A DNA stretch of 64,000 nt from assembly GCA_003327455.1 (NCBI GenBank), contig QOQU01000004.1, forward strand, positions 62,001-126,000, in the 5' to 3' direction. The DNA comes from Anaerolineae bacterium (GTDB lineage Bacteria > Chloroflexota > Anaerolineae > Anaerolineales > UBA4823). Shown piece by piece: positions 28,280-37,461 of this stretch (within the stretch, counting starts at the first letter, position 1; each line of letters starts with the position of its first letter). A program made the translations under genes and the position numbers. The notes under the pieces are model-generated. The model was given only the letters and a program-made list of their open reading frames with translations. It did not search any database and was not told where the DNA came from.

Positions 28280-28759
28280 ATGGCGTTGCAGCAGGCAAAC
28301 TCACGCGGGTGTTTCATCTGTGGGCTCGAGAATCCAGTAGGGCTGCATCTTGTCTTTTATGAGGCTCATGCGGGGGAAGTTTTTGCCGATGTCGTCCTCA
28401 CCTCCAATTACGAAGGGTTTCCGGGTATGGCACATGGCGGTGTCGTGGCAGCCATGCTCGATGAAGCCTGTGGGCGAGCCCTGATGGGGAGTGATCCCCA
28501 AAACCCTCGTTTCATGTACACTGCTCGACTGGAGGTGCGTTACCGCCAGCATGTGCCGCTCAATCAGCCCTTGCGCCTGATCGGCAAAGCGCTCAAAGAC
28601 CGCGGGCGGGTGGCCACCGCAACCGCCTCCCTGCAGACCGTGGAAGGCAAAGTGTTGGCTGAAGCGGAGGCGCTGCTCGTAGATGTCCCCGAAGGAGATT
28701 ATCAGGGGGTTGACCTGGAAAGCTTTGGTTGGAAGGTCTATCAGGAGGTACACAAATGA
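28280..28759 (+). CDS. PaaI/hotdog-fold thioesterase-like protein
   Basis: A 159-residue hotdog protein. It begins with a CFICGLENPVGL segment typical of small PaaI-like thioesterases and carries the active-site helix start GMAHGGVVAAMLDEACGRAL (about 50-70). Such enzymes hydrolyse acyl-CoA esters. ATG 28280 is preferred over TTG 28274 because AGGAGG lies ten bases ahead. The stop overlaps the next ATG (ATGA), so it leads the molybdenum hydroxylase operon. The biochemical link to that operon is unclear. Confidence 0.85.
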   Translation: MALQQANSRGCFICGLENPVGLHLVFYEAHAGEVFADVVLTSNYEGFPGMAHGGVVAAMLDEACGRALMGSDPQNPRFMYTARLEVRYRQHVPLNQPLRLIGKALKDRGRVATATASLQTVEGKVLAEAEALLVDVPEGDYQGVDLESFGWKVYQEVHK

Positions 28760-29526
28760 TCGTTGAATACCATCGCCCCCAAACCCTGGCGGAGGCGCTT
28801 GAGCTTCTCCAACGTCCACAGCCGCCCACTCGCCCGCTAGGCGGTGGCACGGCATTCGATTTCAAAGGCGATCAGCCTGTAGCGGTGGTGGATGTACAGT
28901 CATTAGGTTTGGATGCCATCGAACGGCAGGGCAACCTTTTACAGGTGGGGGCAACGGTTACATTACAGACCCTGCTCGAGTTTACCGACCTGCCGCCAGC
29001 TTTGGGCGATGCAATTTGCCATCAGGCAACCTATAACCTGCGCCACCAGGCAACCGTGGGGGGCAGTCTGGTGAGTGCGAATGGGCGTTCGCCGTTCGGC
29101 GTGGTGATGTTAGCCCTGGATGCCCAACTCACCTTGATGCCCGGCGAACGCACCTTGAGCTACGGCGATTTCCTGGCTCTGCGGGATGAATTTTTGGCGG
29201 GTCATTTGATCACTCGCATCCAGTTCAACCCGCAGGTGGAACTGGCTTATCAGGCAGTTGCCCGCACACCCGCCGATTTACCCATCGTGTGCGCCGCTCT
29301 GGCGCGCTGGCAATCGGGACGCATCCGTCTGGCGCTGGGTGGATGGGGCAAAACCCCCACCCTGGTGCTGGATGGACAGGGGCACGAAGGGTTACGCCTG
29401 GCTGCTGAATCCGCCTTCAGCGCCGCCGCAGATGAGTGGGCAAGCGCAGAATACCGCAGTCAGATCTCCGGGGTGCTGGCAAAGCGGTGCTGGGAACAGA
29501 TTGCCGCAAAGGCAAAGGAAGGCTAA
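28756..29526 (+). CDS. Molybdenum hydroxylase FAD subunit (CoxM/XdhB type)
   Basis: A 256-residue FAD-binding subunit of the xanthine dehydrogenase/CO dehydrogenase family. The FAD pyrophosphate loop reads RPLGGGTAFDFK (about residues 31-42), and the second FAD contact is NLRHQATVGGSLVSANGRSPF (given in short form; about 96-116). It passes electrons from the 2Fe-2S clusters to an acceptor. ATG 28756 has AGGAGG ahead of it and overlaps the thioesterase stop. It is two bases from the 2Fe-2S/molybdopterin fusion gene. This is the first of two FAD modules in the operon. Confidence 0.9.
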   Translation: MIVEYHRPQTLAEALELLQRPQPPTRPLGGGTAFDFKGDQPVAVVDVQSLGLDAIERQGNLLQVGATVTLQTLLEFTDLPPALGDAICHQATYNLRHQATVGGSLVSANGRSPFGVVMLALDAQLTLMPGERTLSYGDFLALRDEFLAGHLITRIQFNPQVELAYQAVARTPADLPIVCAALARWQSGRIRLALGGWGKTPTLVLDGQGHEGLRLAAESAFSAAADEWASAEYRSQISGVLAKRCWEQIAAKAKEG

Positions 29527-29527
29527 C

Positions 29528-32500
29528 ATGGAAATCTCTCTGCTCATCAATCAACAACCCCACACGCTCGAGGTCTCGCCCCACGAGACTCTCTTGAGCG
29601 CCTTACGCCGCCTGGGCTACTTTGGAGCAAAGTTTGGCTGCGACACAGGTGAATGCGGGGTGTGCGCAGTTTTGGTGGACGGTAAGCCGCTCAACTCTTG
29701 CCGTCTTTTAGCAGCCCAGGCAGAGGGCCATGTAATTGAAACGATCGAGTCATTAGGGCAACATCCGCAGCAAGGCTGGAAGCAAACCGAAGGCTTGCAT
29801 CCAATCCAGCAAGCCTTCATCGAAAGCGGCGCCATCCAATGCGGGTATTGTACGCCAGCCCAAATTCTGGCTGCTTACCATCTTTTGGAGCATAACCCCA
29901 ATCCTACCGAAGCTGAAGTGCGGGATGCCCTCTCCGGCGTTCTGTGCCGGTGTACTGGCTACCTGAAACCGGTCGAAGCGGTTTTACGCGCCGCTGCCAT
30001 GCTGCGTGGCGAGGCCGTTCCTCCTCTGGCTTTTGGCGACCGCGAACTGTTAAGCTTACCGCTTGCCCCCCAATCCCCGGCGGATGAAGAAGGCGGTGGG
30101 CAACCTCCGTTCAACGAAGCCCGCACTCAGACCAAAATTTTACCCAAGGTCATCCTCTCGCCCAATGTCCCTGAGCATCAGCGCATCGGCAAACCGGAAA
30201 AGAAAGTAGATGCCGTCAAGCTCGCCCAGGGCAAGCCGGCTTTTGCTGCCGACTTCGAGATGCGCGGCTTGTTGTATGCCAAAGTGCTGCGCAGTCCCTA
30301 CGCTCATGCCCGCATCAAACGCATTGACACTTCTCGCGCCAGGGCTTTGCCGGGCGTGGCGGCGGTGCTCACCTGGCAGGATATTCCGCGTGTGGTTTAC
30401 TCCACTGCCGGACAATCCGATCCCATTCCCGGTCCGCTGGATACGTTTTCGCTGGATAACAAGGTGCGCTTTGTGGGCGACCGGGTGGCTTTCGTAGCAG
30501 CCGAGACCCCCGAGATCGCCGAACAAGCCCTGAAGTTAATCGAAGTGGAATATGAACCCCTGCCGGCGATCTTAGACCCGGCCCAGGCGTTAGACCCCCA
30601 GGCACCGCGCATTCACGATGAACCGGAATACGTCAACTTTGCCGAGTCGGACCCCACCCGCAATCTGGCTGCGCACATTCACATTGATATTGGCGATGTC
30701 GAAAAGGGTTTTGCCGAAGCCGATTATATCTTCGAGGGGGATTACGAAGTGCCCAAAGTGCAGCAAGCCCATCTGGAACCGCATGTCGCCCTGAGCTATT
30801 GGGACGAAGACGACCGTCTGGTGATTCGCACTAGCACGCAGGTGCCTTTCCATGCGCGGCGCATCCTGGCGCCGGTCCTGGGCTTGCCCATCAAACGCAT
30901 TCGCGTGATCAAACCGCGCATTGGCGGTGGTTTTGGCGGCAAGCAGGAAATCCTGATCGAAGATGTGGCTGCGCATCTGACGATTGCCACCGGACGACCG
31001 GTGCTGTATGAGATGACGCGGGAGGAGGAGTTTATCGCTGCCCGTTCGCGTCATCCCATGCGCATTCACCTCAAAATTGGCGTCAAAAAGGACGGCACCA
31101 TTACGGCAAATGCGATGCGCGTCCTCTCGGATACAGGCGCCTATGGCTGTCATGCCCTGACCGTGACCGGCAACACCGGCCATAAATCGATGGCATTATA
31201 TGTGGGTGACGGCGAATATCGCAAAAGCCCCAATATCCAGTTTCACGCCGACATTGTCTATACCAATCACCCACCGGCAGGGGCATTCCGCGGTTACGGC
31301 GTGCCGCAAGGTTTCTGGCCGGTCGAGCGCCACATGGAAAAGATCGCCCGCGCCCTGCATTTGGATCCGCTCGAATTTCGCCTGAAGAATGCTTTACGGG
31401 CTGGCGAACTGCACCCCTTCAGCACGGCCTGGAGCGAGGGGCGTGAACCACGCCCGGAGGTCATCCAGACCTGTGGATTGGAAGAGTGTGTGCGCCAGGG
31501 CAAAGCCGCCATCGGTTGGGATCAGAAATTCGGCAATCCAGCCTGGCATGAGGTGCCCGGAAAACCTCACCTGCGGCGCGGCATCGGGGTGGCGCTCGTC
31601 ATGCAGGGGACAGCCATCCCCTATCTGGATATGGGCGGCGCCAGCATCAAGATGAACGATGATGGCTCGTTCAACTTACTGATTGGCGCCACCGACCTCG
31701 GCACCGGCTCGGACACGGTTTTGGCACAAATGGCTGCCGAAGTGCTGGGGGTTGAGCTGGAAGATGTGATCGTCTATTCCTCGGATACCGACTTCACCCC
31801 CTTTGATAAGGGTGCCTATGCCTCCAGCACCACCTATATCTCCGGCGCTGCGGTGGTCAAAGCCGCCCAGCAGGTGGCAGAACGCATCCGCTTGCGGGCT
31901 GCTCGCATGTTGAACAAGGCAGCCAATGGCAGCGGGGAAGTGACGCCAGAAATGCTCACCCTGCGCGAAGGACGGGTGTTTGCACCCGATGGGCGCAGTG
32001 TCACCCTTGCAGAGGTTGCCCATAATGCTTTGCATCACGAAGACCAGGAACAAATCATGGGGGTGGCTTCCTTCTACTCGCCGGTCTCACCGCCGCCCTT
32101 TGCGGCTCAGTTTGCTGAAGTGACGGTGGATATCGAGACCGGGCAGGTGACGGTGGATAAACTGGTGATGGCGGTGGATAGCGGCGTGATTGTCAACCCT
32201 ATCACCGCTTCGGGTCAAATTGAGGGCGGCATGACCCAGGCTTTAGGCTACGCCGTGTGTGAGGAGATGCGCTACGATGAGCAGGGACGCGCCCGCGAGC
32301 GCGATTTGCGCCATTACCATATCTTCCAGGCGCACGAAATGCCCGAATTGGAGACAATTTTCGTCGAGACCTTTGAGCCTTCTCATCCCTTCGGGGTCAA
32401 AGCTGTCGCCGAAATCCCGATGGACGGTGTGGCGCCGGCGGTGGGCAACGCAGTCCTGGACGCCTGCGGGGTGAACATCGATGATAACCCCATTACGCCG

Positions 32501-32551
32501 GAGAAGGTGTGGCGGGCGTTGCAGGCGCAGCGCCAGGAGCAAGGCGTATGA
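29528..32551 (+). CDS. Molybdenum hydroxylase: fused 2Fe-2S and molybdopterin subunits (XDH type)
   Basis: A 1007-residue fusion. Residues about 1-160 are the CoxS-like part, with a plant-type 2Fe-2S cluster (FGCDTGECGVCAV ... SC) and a second all-helical cluster (CGYCTP ... CRCTGY). After a linker, residues about 215-1000 are the large subunit: a/b hammerhead, then the molybdopterin-binding domain with GGGFGGKQE, AGAFRGYGVPQ, and the C-terminal catalytic Glu region VKAVAEIPMDG. The AFRGYG loop is of the xanthine dehydrogenase/purine hydroxylase kind; no CO dehydrogenase-type AYxCSFR loop is seen. The substrate is probably an N-heterocycle or aldehyde. Confidence 0.9.
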   Translation: MEISLLINQQPHTLEVSPHETLLSALRRLGYFGAKFGCDTGECGVCAVLVDGKPLNSCRLLAAQAEGHVIETIESLGQHPQQGWKQTEGLHPIQQAFIESGAIQCGYCTPAQILAAYHLLEHNPNPTEAEVRDALSGVLCRCTGYLKPVEAVLRAAAMLRGEAVPPLAFGDRELLSLPLAPQSPADEEGGGQPPFNEARTQTKILPKVILSPNVPEHQRIGKPEKKVDAVKLAQGKPAFAADFEMRGLLYAKVLRSPYAHARIKRIDTSRARALPGVAAVLTWQDIPRVVYSTAGQSDPIPGPLDTFSLDNKVRFVGDRVAFVAAETPEIAEQALKLIEVEYEPLPAILDPAQALDPQAPRIHDEPEYVNFAESDPTRNLAAHIHIDIGDVEKGFAEADYIFEGDYEVPKVQQAHLEPHVALSYWDEDDRLVIRTSTQVPFHARRILAPVLGLPIKRIRVIKPRIGGGFGGKQEILIEDVAAHLTIATGRPVLYEMTREEEFIAARSRHPMRIHLKIGVKKDGTITANAMRVLSDTGAYGCHALTVTGNTGHKSMALYVGDGEYRKSPNIQFHADIVYTNHPPAGAFRGYGVPQGFWPVERHMEKIARALHLDPLEFRLKNALRAGELHPFSTAWSEGREPRPEVIQTCGLEECVRQGKAAIGWDQKFGNPAWHEVPGKPHLRRGIGVALVMQGTAIPYLDMGGASIKMNDDGSFNLLIGATDLGTGSDTVLAQMAAEVLGVELEDVIVYSSDTDFTPFDKGAYASSTTYISGAAVVKAAQQVAERIRLRAARMLNKAANGSGEVTPEMLTLREGRVFAPDGRSVTLAEVAHNALHHEDQEQIMGVASFYSPVSPPPFAAQFAEVTVDIETGQVTVDKLVMAVDSGVIVNPITASGQIEGGMTQALGYAVCEEMRYDEQGRARERDLRHYHIFQAHEMPELETIFVETFEPSHPFGVKAVAEIPMDGVAPAVGNAVLDACGVNIDDNPITPEKVWRALQAQRQEQGV

Positions 32552-33369
32552 GCAGCATTTATGAAGCCATTGTCGAATTAGAACGGCAAAACCGCCCAGG
32601 GGCGCTCTGCACGGTGGTGCGCAGCCAGGGTTCTACCCCGCGCCATACCAGCAGTAAAATGCTGGTTTATGCGGATGGGCGTATCTTAGGCACCGTGGGC
32701 GGAGGTGAGATGGAACGCCGCGTGATCGAAGAGGCCAAACAAGCCATTCAGATCGGGCAGCCTCGCTATCTCTCTTATAGCATGACCGATCCGTCGCGCG
32801 GTGACCCTGGCATTTGTGGAGGTCAGGTGGAAATCTATGTCGAACCGATCAATCCCAGGCCGACCTTAGTGGTCATCGGAGCCGGACACGTTGGCAAAGC
32901 GGTTGCCTTTCTGGCGCGCTGGTTGGGCTTCCGCGTTGCGGTTTGGGATGACCGTCCGGAATTCTGCACTCCCGATTTTATCCCCGACGCGGATGAATAC
33001 CACCTTTGCCCGCTTCCGGAACTGCCTCAACGGATGGAGATCACGCCATGGCACTATCTGGTGCTGACCACGCGCGGCGCAGATTTAGACGTGGCCGGAT
33101 TGCCAGCTTTGCTACAAAGCCCGGCAGCCTATATCGGCGTGATCGGTTCACGCCGCCGCTGGGCAACCACGCGGAAAAGGTTATTGGAAAATGGGGTCGA
33201 AAAAGAATTGTTAGACCGCGTAATTTCACCGATGGGATTAGAATTAAACGCCGAGACGCCGGAAGAAATTGCCGTGAGCATTCTGGCGGAGATCATTATG
33301 CTGCGGAACGGTGGTCACGGCGGTAGAATGCACTTAACGGTAGCGGAGAAATCTATAGAAATGGAGTGA
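32548..33369 (+). CDS. xdhC: XdhC/CoxI-family molybdenum cofactor maturation protein
   Basis: A 273-residue XdhC protein. The N-terminal XdhC_CoxI domain (about 10-75; GSTPRHTSSKMLVYADG) is followed by a Rossmann domain with VVIGAGHVGKAVAFLA and VWDDRPEF. XdhC binds molybdenum cofactor, supports its sulfuration and inserts it into the hydroxylase. The ATG overlaps the large-subunit stop (ATGA); the longer frame upstream is a shadow. It serves the preceding enzyme. Confidence 0.92.
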   Translation: MSSIYEAIVELERQNRPGALCTVVRSQGSTPRHTSSKMLVYADGRILGTVGGGEMERRVIEEAKQAIQIGQPRYLSYSMTDPSRGDPGICGGQVEIYVEPINPRPTLVVIGAGHVGKAVAFLARWLGFRVAVWDDRPEFCTPDFIPDADEYHLCPLPELPQRMEITPWHYLVLTTRGADLDVAGLPALLQSPAAYIGVIGSRRRWATTRKRLLENGVEKELLDRVISPMGLELNAETPEEIAVSILAEIIMLRNGGHGGRMHLTVAEKSIEME

Positions 33370-33372
33370 ACA

Positions 33373-34818
33373 ATGTGGCACAACTATCATAGCGTAACTT
33401 CTCTGGAAGAAGCCGTTCAAATCCTGGCGAAGGAAAAGGAAAAAGCCCGCATCGTCGCCGGTGCAACCGACCTGATCCTCGAGATCGAACGCAACGTGCG
33501 GCGGGGTATTGAGACGTTAATCGACATCACGCGCGTCCCGAATTTAGACCAGATCGTTTTGGACGAAGATGAGGTGATCCACCTTGGTCCAATGGTGACG
33601 CACAATCATTGTGTTGCCTCGAAGCTGTTACACGAACGTGCCTTCCCGTTGGTGGCAGCAGCGTGGGAGGTGGGCGCGCCGCAAATCCGCAATCGCGGCA
33701 CGGTTGCCGGCAATCTAATCACGGCTTCGCCGGCAAACGATACGATTCCCCCTCTGATGGCTCTCAATGCCAGAGTTACCTTGCTGTCTGCTCGAGGCGA
33801 GCGCGTTGTGCCGCTGAGTGAGTTCTACAAAGGTGTGCGTCAAACGGTGATGTGCGCGGATGAACTGCTGGTAGATATCTCCTTCCCTGCCATGCGCGCC
33901 AATCAACGCGGCACCTTTATTAAACTCGGCTTGCGCAAAGCCCAGGCGATTTCGGTGGTCAACGCAGCCGTGTTGCTCACCTTTGCCGAGGACGACTCCA
34001 AACCCCTCCAGGAGCGGCGTATCGAAAGCGCTGCCATCACGTTAGGGGCAGTGACACCGATTATCGTCCATGCCGAAGAGGCAGAACAAGCCCTGATCGG
34101 GAAAACTCTGACCGAAGAGGTCATCGAAGAAGTCAGTCGTCTGGCACAGACCTCCGCCCGTCCGATCGATGATGTGCGCAGTTCAGCCGATTACCGCTAC
34201 GAAATGGTGCGGGTGTGCGTGGCGCGAGCCTTGCGCCAGATCGCTCAGGGCGTCGAAACCCAGGCTGTGCCCTCCGATCCGGTGCTGTTGTGGGGCAAAG
34301 ACTACAACGGGCATGCCCCAGCTCTGGAGGCGACGGTGGCGCATCAACGCCAGGATGAAATTGTGACCACCGTAAACGGCAGGGAATATCGGGTGCGCGG
34401 TGCTTCGCATAAAACCCTGTTGCGCTTTATCCGCGAAGATATCGGCTTGACCGGTACAAAAGAAGGTTGTGCTGAAGGCGAGTGCGGCGCCTGTACGGTC
34501 TTTCTGGATGGGATGGCGGTCATGTCCTGTCTGGTGCCGGCGCCGCGTGCCCATGGCGCTCAGATCGTCACCATTGAGGGTCTGGCTCAGGGTGAGCAAT
34601 TGCACCCGGTTCAACGCACATTCATCGAAGAAGGGGCGGTGCAGTGTGGTTATTGCACACCTGGCTTCTTAATGTCGGCTGCAAAATTACTGGAAGAAAA
34701 ACCCCAACCCAGCCGCGAAGATGTCCAGTGGGCGATCAGCGGCAACCTGTGTCGTTGCACGGGGTATTATTCCATCGTGCGTGCCATTGAAAAAGCTGCG
34801 CAATTGATCCATGAGTAA
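33373..34818 (+). CDS. Fused FAD and 2Fe-2S subunits of a molybdenum hydroxylase
   Basis: A 481-residue fusion of a CoxM-type FAD subunit (about 1-290; VAGATDLILEIERN, and IRNRGTVAGNLITASPANDT as FAD contacts) and a CoxS-type 2Fe-2S subunit (about 325-481). The latter carries GCAEGECGACTV, CGYCTP and CRCTGY. This is a second set of electron-transfer modules beside 28756 and the N-terminus of 29528, although only one molybdopterin subunit is encoded here. It could dock to the same large subunit or to one encoded elsewhere. It sits three bases after xdhC and overlaps the next gene by eight bases. Confidence 0.9.
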   Translation: MWHNYHSVTSLEEAVQILAKEKEKARIVAGATDLILEIERNVRRGIETLIDITRVPNLDQIVLDEDEVIHLGPMVTHNHCVASKLLHERAFPLVAAAWEVGAPQIRNRGTVAGNLITASPANDTIPPLMALNARVTLLSARGERVVPLSEFYKGVRQTVMCADELLVDISFPAMRANQRGTFIKLGLRKAQAISVVNAAVLLTFAEDDSKPLQERRIESAAITLGAVTPIIVHAEEAEQALIGKTLTEEVIEEVSRLAQTSARPIDDVRSSADYRYEMVRVCVARALRQIAQGVETQAVPSDPVLLWGKDYNGHAPALEATVAHQRQDEIVTTVNGREYRVRGASHKTLLRFIREDIGLTGTKEGCAEGECGACTVFLDGMAVMSCLVPAPRAHGAQIVTIEGLAQGEQLHPVQRTFIEEGAVQCGYCTPGFLMSAAKLLEEKPQPSREDVQWAISGNLCRCTGYYSIVRAIEKAAQLIHE

Positions 34819-35200
34819 ATACGCCCGCTTTGATCGACGTCCACCTCCAAAAGAGCGCCCCTGGATGGTGCATCCCATCTGGCGCGGCATCGGCTGCCTG
34901 ATGCTGCTCATCATCCCGGTCATGTCCTATGCGGCAGCAGCCCTGATTGTCGAGTCGAACCTGCTGAGTCGCTGGATCGTGATGCCCCCTGAGTTGATGA
35001 TCACGGTGCGCATCCCTTATGTGCCCCTGCCCCCGATTCCGCACCTTTTTGCCAACCTGCTGGTCGGATTGGTATTGATGGTATTGGGATTTGGGGCACT
35101 AACCATCCTTTACACGCTGATCTTTCGCCTCAGTGGAGGGTCATTCCTGACCCCCCTTGACGCCCCGCCGGTTTACCGTCCGCGGCGCCGACGGCGATAG
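34811..35200 (+). CDS. Small membrane protein of unknown function
   Basis: A 129-residue protein with a basic, Pro-rich N-terminus, two hydrophobic helices (about 26-48 and 75-103) and an Arg-rich tail (RPRRRRR). It overlaps the stop of the fused FAD/2Fe-2S gene by eight bases, so it is cotranslated with the hydroxylase operon. No family is recognised. A membrane anchor or electron-acceptor contact for the hydroxylase is possible but speculative. Confidence 0.65.
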   Translation: MSKYARFDRRPPPKERPWMVHPIWRGIGCLMLLIIPVMSYAAAALIVESNLLSRWIVMPPELMITVRIPYVPLPPIPHLFANLLVGLVLMVLGFGALTILYTLIFRLSGGSFLTPLDAPPVYRPRRRRR

Positions 35201-35239
35201 GGAGCAATCGCTCAGCCTGCCGCATCTGACCGTTATGGT

Positions 35240-35941
35240 TCAATACGGAATCCAGAGCGGCACGCCATGGAAGAGAAAACCAGCGATCAGCCCAACCTGC
35301 GCCAGGTGGTAGGTTACGGTAACCAGCATCTCGCCGCTGCGGATGGGCTGACCGAATTCATCGTGCGCCAGTATCGAGTCTGAAATGTAAAACAGGGTTG
35401 CCCCAAAGGCGGAGAGCAGGGCAGCCGGAGGAAGCCAGTCACCTCTCAGAAGCGTGTTTAAAGCCGAAGCCAGCATCAGGCTGATGGCACTGATGTAAAT
35501 TGTCACCGGCAGCACCATGCTTTTGCGGTCCGGTTTCGCTTTGAGGATTTGAATCAATCGTCCTCCGTTAAAGAAACTGACCAGGCAAACCGCAATCACG
35601 ATGCCCAGGGTGGGGAGCGAAAGCAGCGGACGGGGTTGGTTAAAGCCAAGCACATACGCAATCTGGGCGATCAGGAAGGAAACCAGGCCCCACATGAAGA
35701 AGCCCGGACGGGCTTTCAACAAACCTTTGAGCAAGAAAATATCGCCAAACAGGGAAAAGATCAGCGCAACCCCAAAATACATTCCGCTTCCCTGCCATCC
35801 TCCGGCGCGGCTGAACCATACGATCAACAGAATCAGCACCAGTGGTTTGGTGAGGTAGCGCAGCCGATAAAGATCGCGAAAGACCGCATACCAGTCTACA
35901 AGAGCAATGATCAAAACCAGGAAAAACCAGAGATTAATCAT
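35240..35941 (-). CDS. YhhN-family membrane protein (lysoplasmalogenase-like)
   Basis: A 233-residue integral membrane protein with about eight helices. The family signature appears as YLTKPLVLILLIVW (about 30-43), a GDIFLL segment (about 66) and LFYISDSILAHDEF near residue 180, where the conserved Asp residues lie. The YhhN/TMEM86 family includes lysoplasmalogenases, which cleave vinyl-ether lysolipids. ATG 35941 is chosen because GGAGGG precedes it on the minus strand; the longer frame is a shadow of the GGDEF gene. It is divergent from that gene. Confidence 0.85.
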   Translation of the reverse strand: MINLWFFLVLIIALVDWYAVFRDLYRLRYLTKPLVLILLIVWFSRAGGWQGSGMYFGVALIFSLFGDIFLLKGLLKARPGFFMWGLVSFLIAQIAYVLGFNQPRPLLSLPTLGIVIAVCLVSFFNGGRLIQILKAKPDRKSMVLPVTIYISAISLMLASALNTLLRGDWLPPAALLSAFGATLFYISDSILAHDEFGQPIRSGEMLVTVTYHLAQVGLIAGFLFHGVPLWIPY

Positions 35942-36070
35942 TTTGACAATCCCTCCATAGAGAAATGTATAGAGATATTGTACACGATGTCTGGTAGCGG
36001 ACAGCCTTTTTTCTGGTATGAAAGTTGTAACGCTAGCGTTGGAACCCGGCTCACGCAAAAAGAGGTTTTT

Positions 36071-37324
36071 ATGTATAATTCCTTTAGTTACACGATGACC
36101 CTGTCCCGAATTCAACGTCCGCATCAGCGATTTATCCCTACGGTCGCTTCCTACCCCCGCGACGGTATCCTGCTTGTCACCGAAGCCGGACAGATTTTGT
36201 TTGCCAATCAAAGCGCCGAAGCCCTGCTGGGTATTCCTATCCAGAAGCTGTTTGAAGAGCCTTTTCCCTACCCTCTTGAGGTAAACCAACCCAGAACCAT
36301 CGAGGTCTCGCATCCCAACGGTGAAACCGTGCGGTTTGAAATCAGCGTACAACCAGCCTATAGCACCAACGGACAGGTCTATCTGGTGACCCTGCATGAT
36401 CTAAAAAGCCGTTTATTGATGGAACAACGCCAGAATTTGTTAGCCCAGGCGTTTGAGACCACCCCCGAAGGGATTTTCATTACCGATGCCCAAGGACAGA
36501 TCCTGCTTGCAAACCGCGCCTTTTCTGAAATTACCGGCTATAGGGTTGAGGAAGTCATAGGCAAGGATGCCCTGGCGTTTCATTGCGATCAACGGGATGC
36601 CGAATTTTACCGCCAGATGTGGCATTCACTTACCCTGACCGGGGCGTGGCAGGGTGAAATCTGGAATCGCCGCAAAGACGGCGAAGTGTATCCCGAATGG
36701 GTCACGATCAGCACCGTGAAGGACGAGAAGGGGCGCATCTCGAACTATATTGCCATTTTTGCCGACATTTCCACCCGCAAACAGGCGGAAGAGCGCCTGC
36801 GCTTCCTGGCAACCCACGATCCCCTGACCGGCTTACCCAACCGCGAGCTTTTCCACGATCGTCTCAATCAGGCGCTGGTGCGTTCCCGGCGCGCTCGCAT
36901 TGGACAATCTGAAAAATGGAAACTGGCTGTTTTCTTGTTGGATCTGGACAACTTCAAGGAGATTAATGACACGTTGGGGCATGGTTGGGGCGATCAGGCG
37001 CTGAAAGTGGTTGCAGAACGATTACAATCCTGTGTGCGCAAGAGCGATTCGGTTTCCCGCCTGGGCGGAGATGAATTTACCATCCTTTTGGAGGGGATTG
37101 CAAGTAAAGAGAGTTGCGGCATTGTCGCAAACAAAGTGCTGAATGCCGTCAGCCAACCCATTGAATTAAGCGGACGGGTCTTTCATCTCAAAGCCAGCCT
37201 GGGAATTAGCGTTTATCCCGATCATGGGGAGGACGGTGAGACGTTGTTGAAGCACGCCGATGTAGCGATGTATCAGGCAAAGCAACACGGAGGCGTTTTT
37301 CGCTTCTTCCAGAACGCTCACTGA
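36071..37324 (+). CDS. Diguanylate cyclase with two PAS domains (PAS-PAS-GGDEF)
   Basis: A 417-residue soluble protein that should make cyclic di-GMP. PAS 1 (about 30-120; DGILLVTEAGQILFANQSAE) and PAS 2 (about 128-245; EGIFITDAQGQILLANRAFSEITGY) are followed by a GGDEF domain (about 255-415). That domain has the intact active site LGGDEF and an RxxD product-inhibition site (RKSD) five residues before it. No membrane helix is seen, so the signal is cytoplasmic. A 12-base palindrome AACGCTAGCGTT (36029-36040) lies upstream. The downstream gene is convergent. Confidence 0.92.
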   Translation: MYNSFSYTMTLSRIQRPHQRFIPTVASYPRDGILLVTEAGQILFANQSAEALLGIPIQKLFEEPFPYPLEVNQPRTIEVSHPNGETVRFEISVQPAYSTNGQVYLVTLHDLKSRLLMEQRQNLLAQAFETTPEGIFITDAQGQILLANRAFSEITGYRVEEVIGKDALAFHCDQRDAEFYRQMWHSLTLTGAWQGEIWNRRKDGEVYPEWVTISTVKDEKGRISNYIAIFADISTRKQAEERLRFLATHDPLTGLPNRELFHDRLNQALVRSRRARIGQSEKWKLAVFLLDLDNFKEINDTLGHGWGDQALKVVAERLQSCVRKSDSVSRLGGDEFTILLEGIASKESCGIVANKVLNAVSQPIELSGRVFHLKASLGISVYPDHGEDGETLLKHADVAMYQAKQHGGVFRFFQNAH

Positions 37325-37461
37325 CCAGGGCACGACATACTCCAACCGCTGCGGGCAGATTTCAACGATAGAGTCCACCGCAAGAACGAACTCCAGCAAG
37401 CGCTGTTTCGAATCAGGCTATTTGTGGGAGAGCCGATAAAGACCGACTGCTGGCAGGCAAG

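Noticed and set aside
35549-36070. A long 5' extension of the GGDEF gene
   Set aside because: It is antisense to the YhhN gene and polar/low-complexity; the PAS domains begin after ATG 36071.
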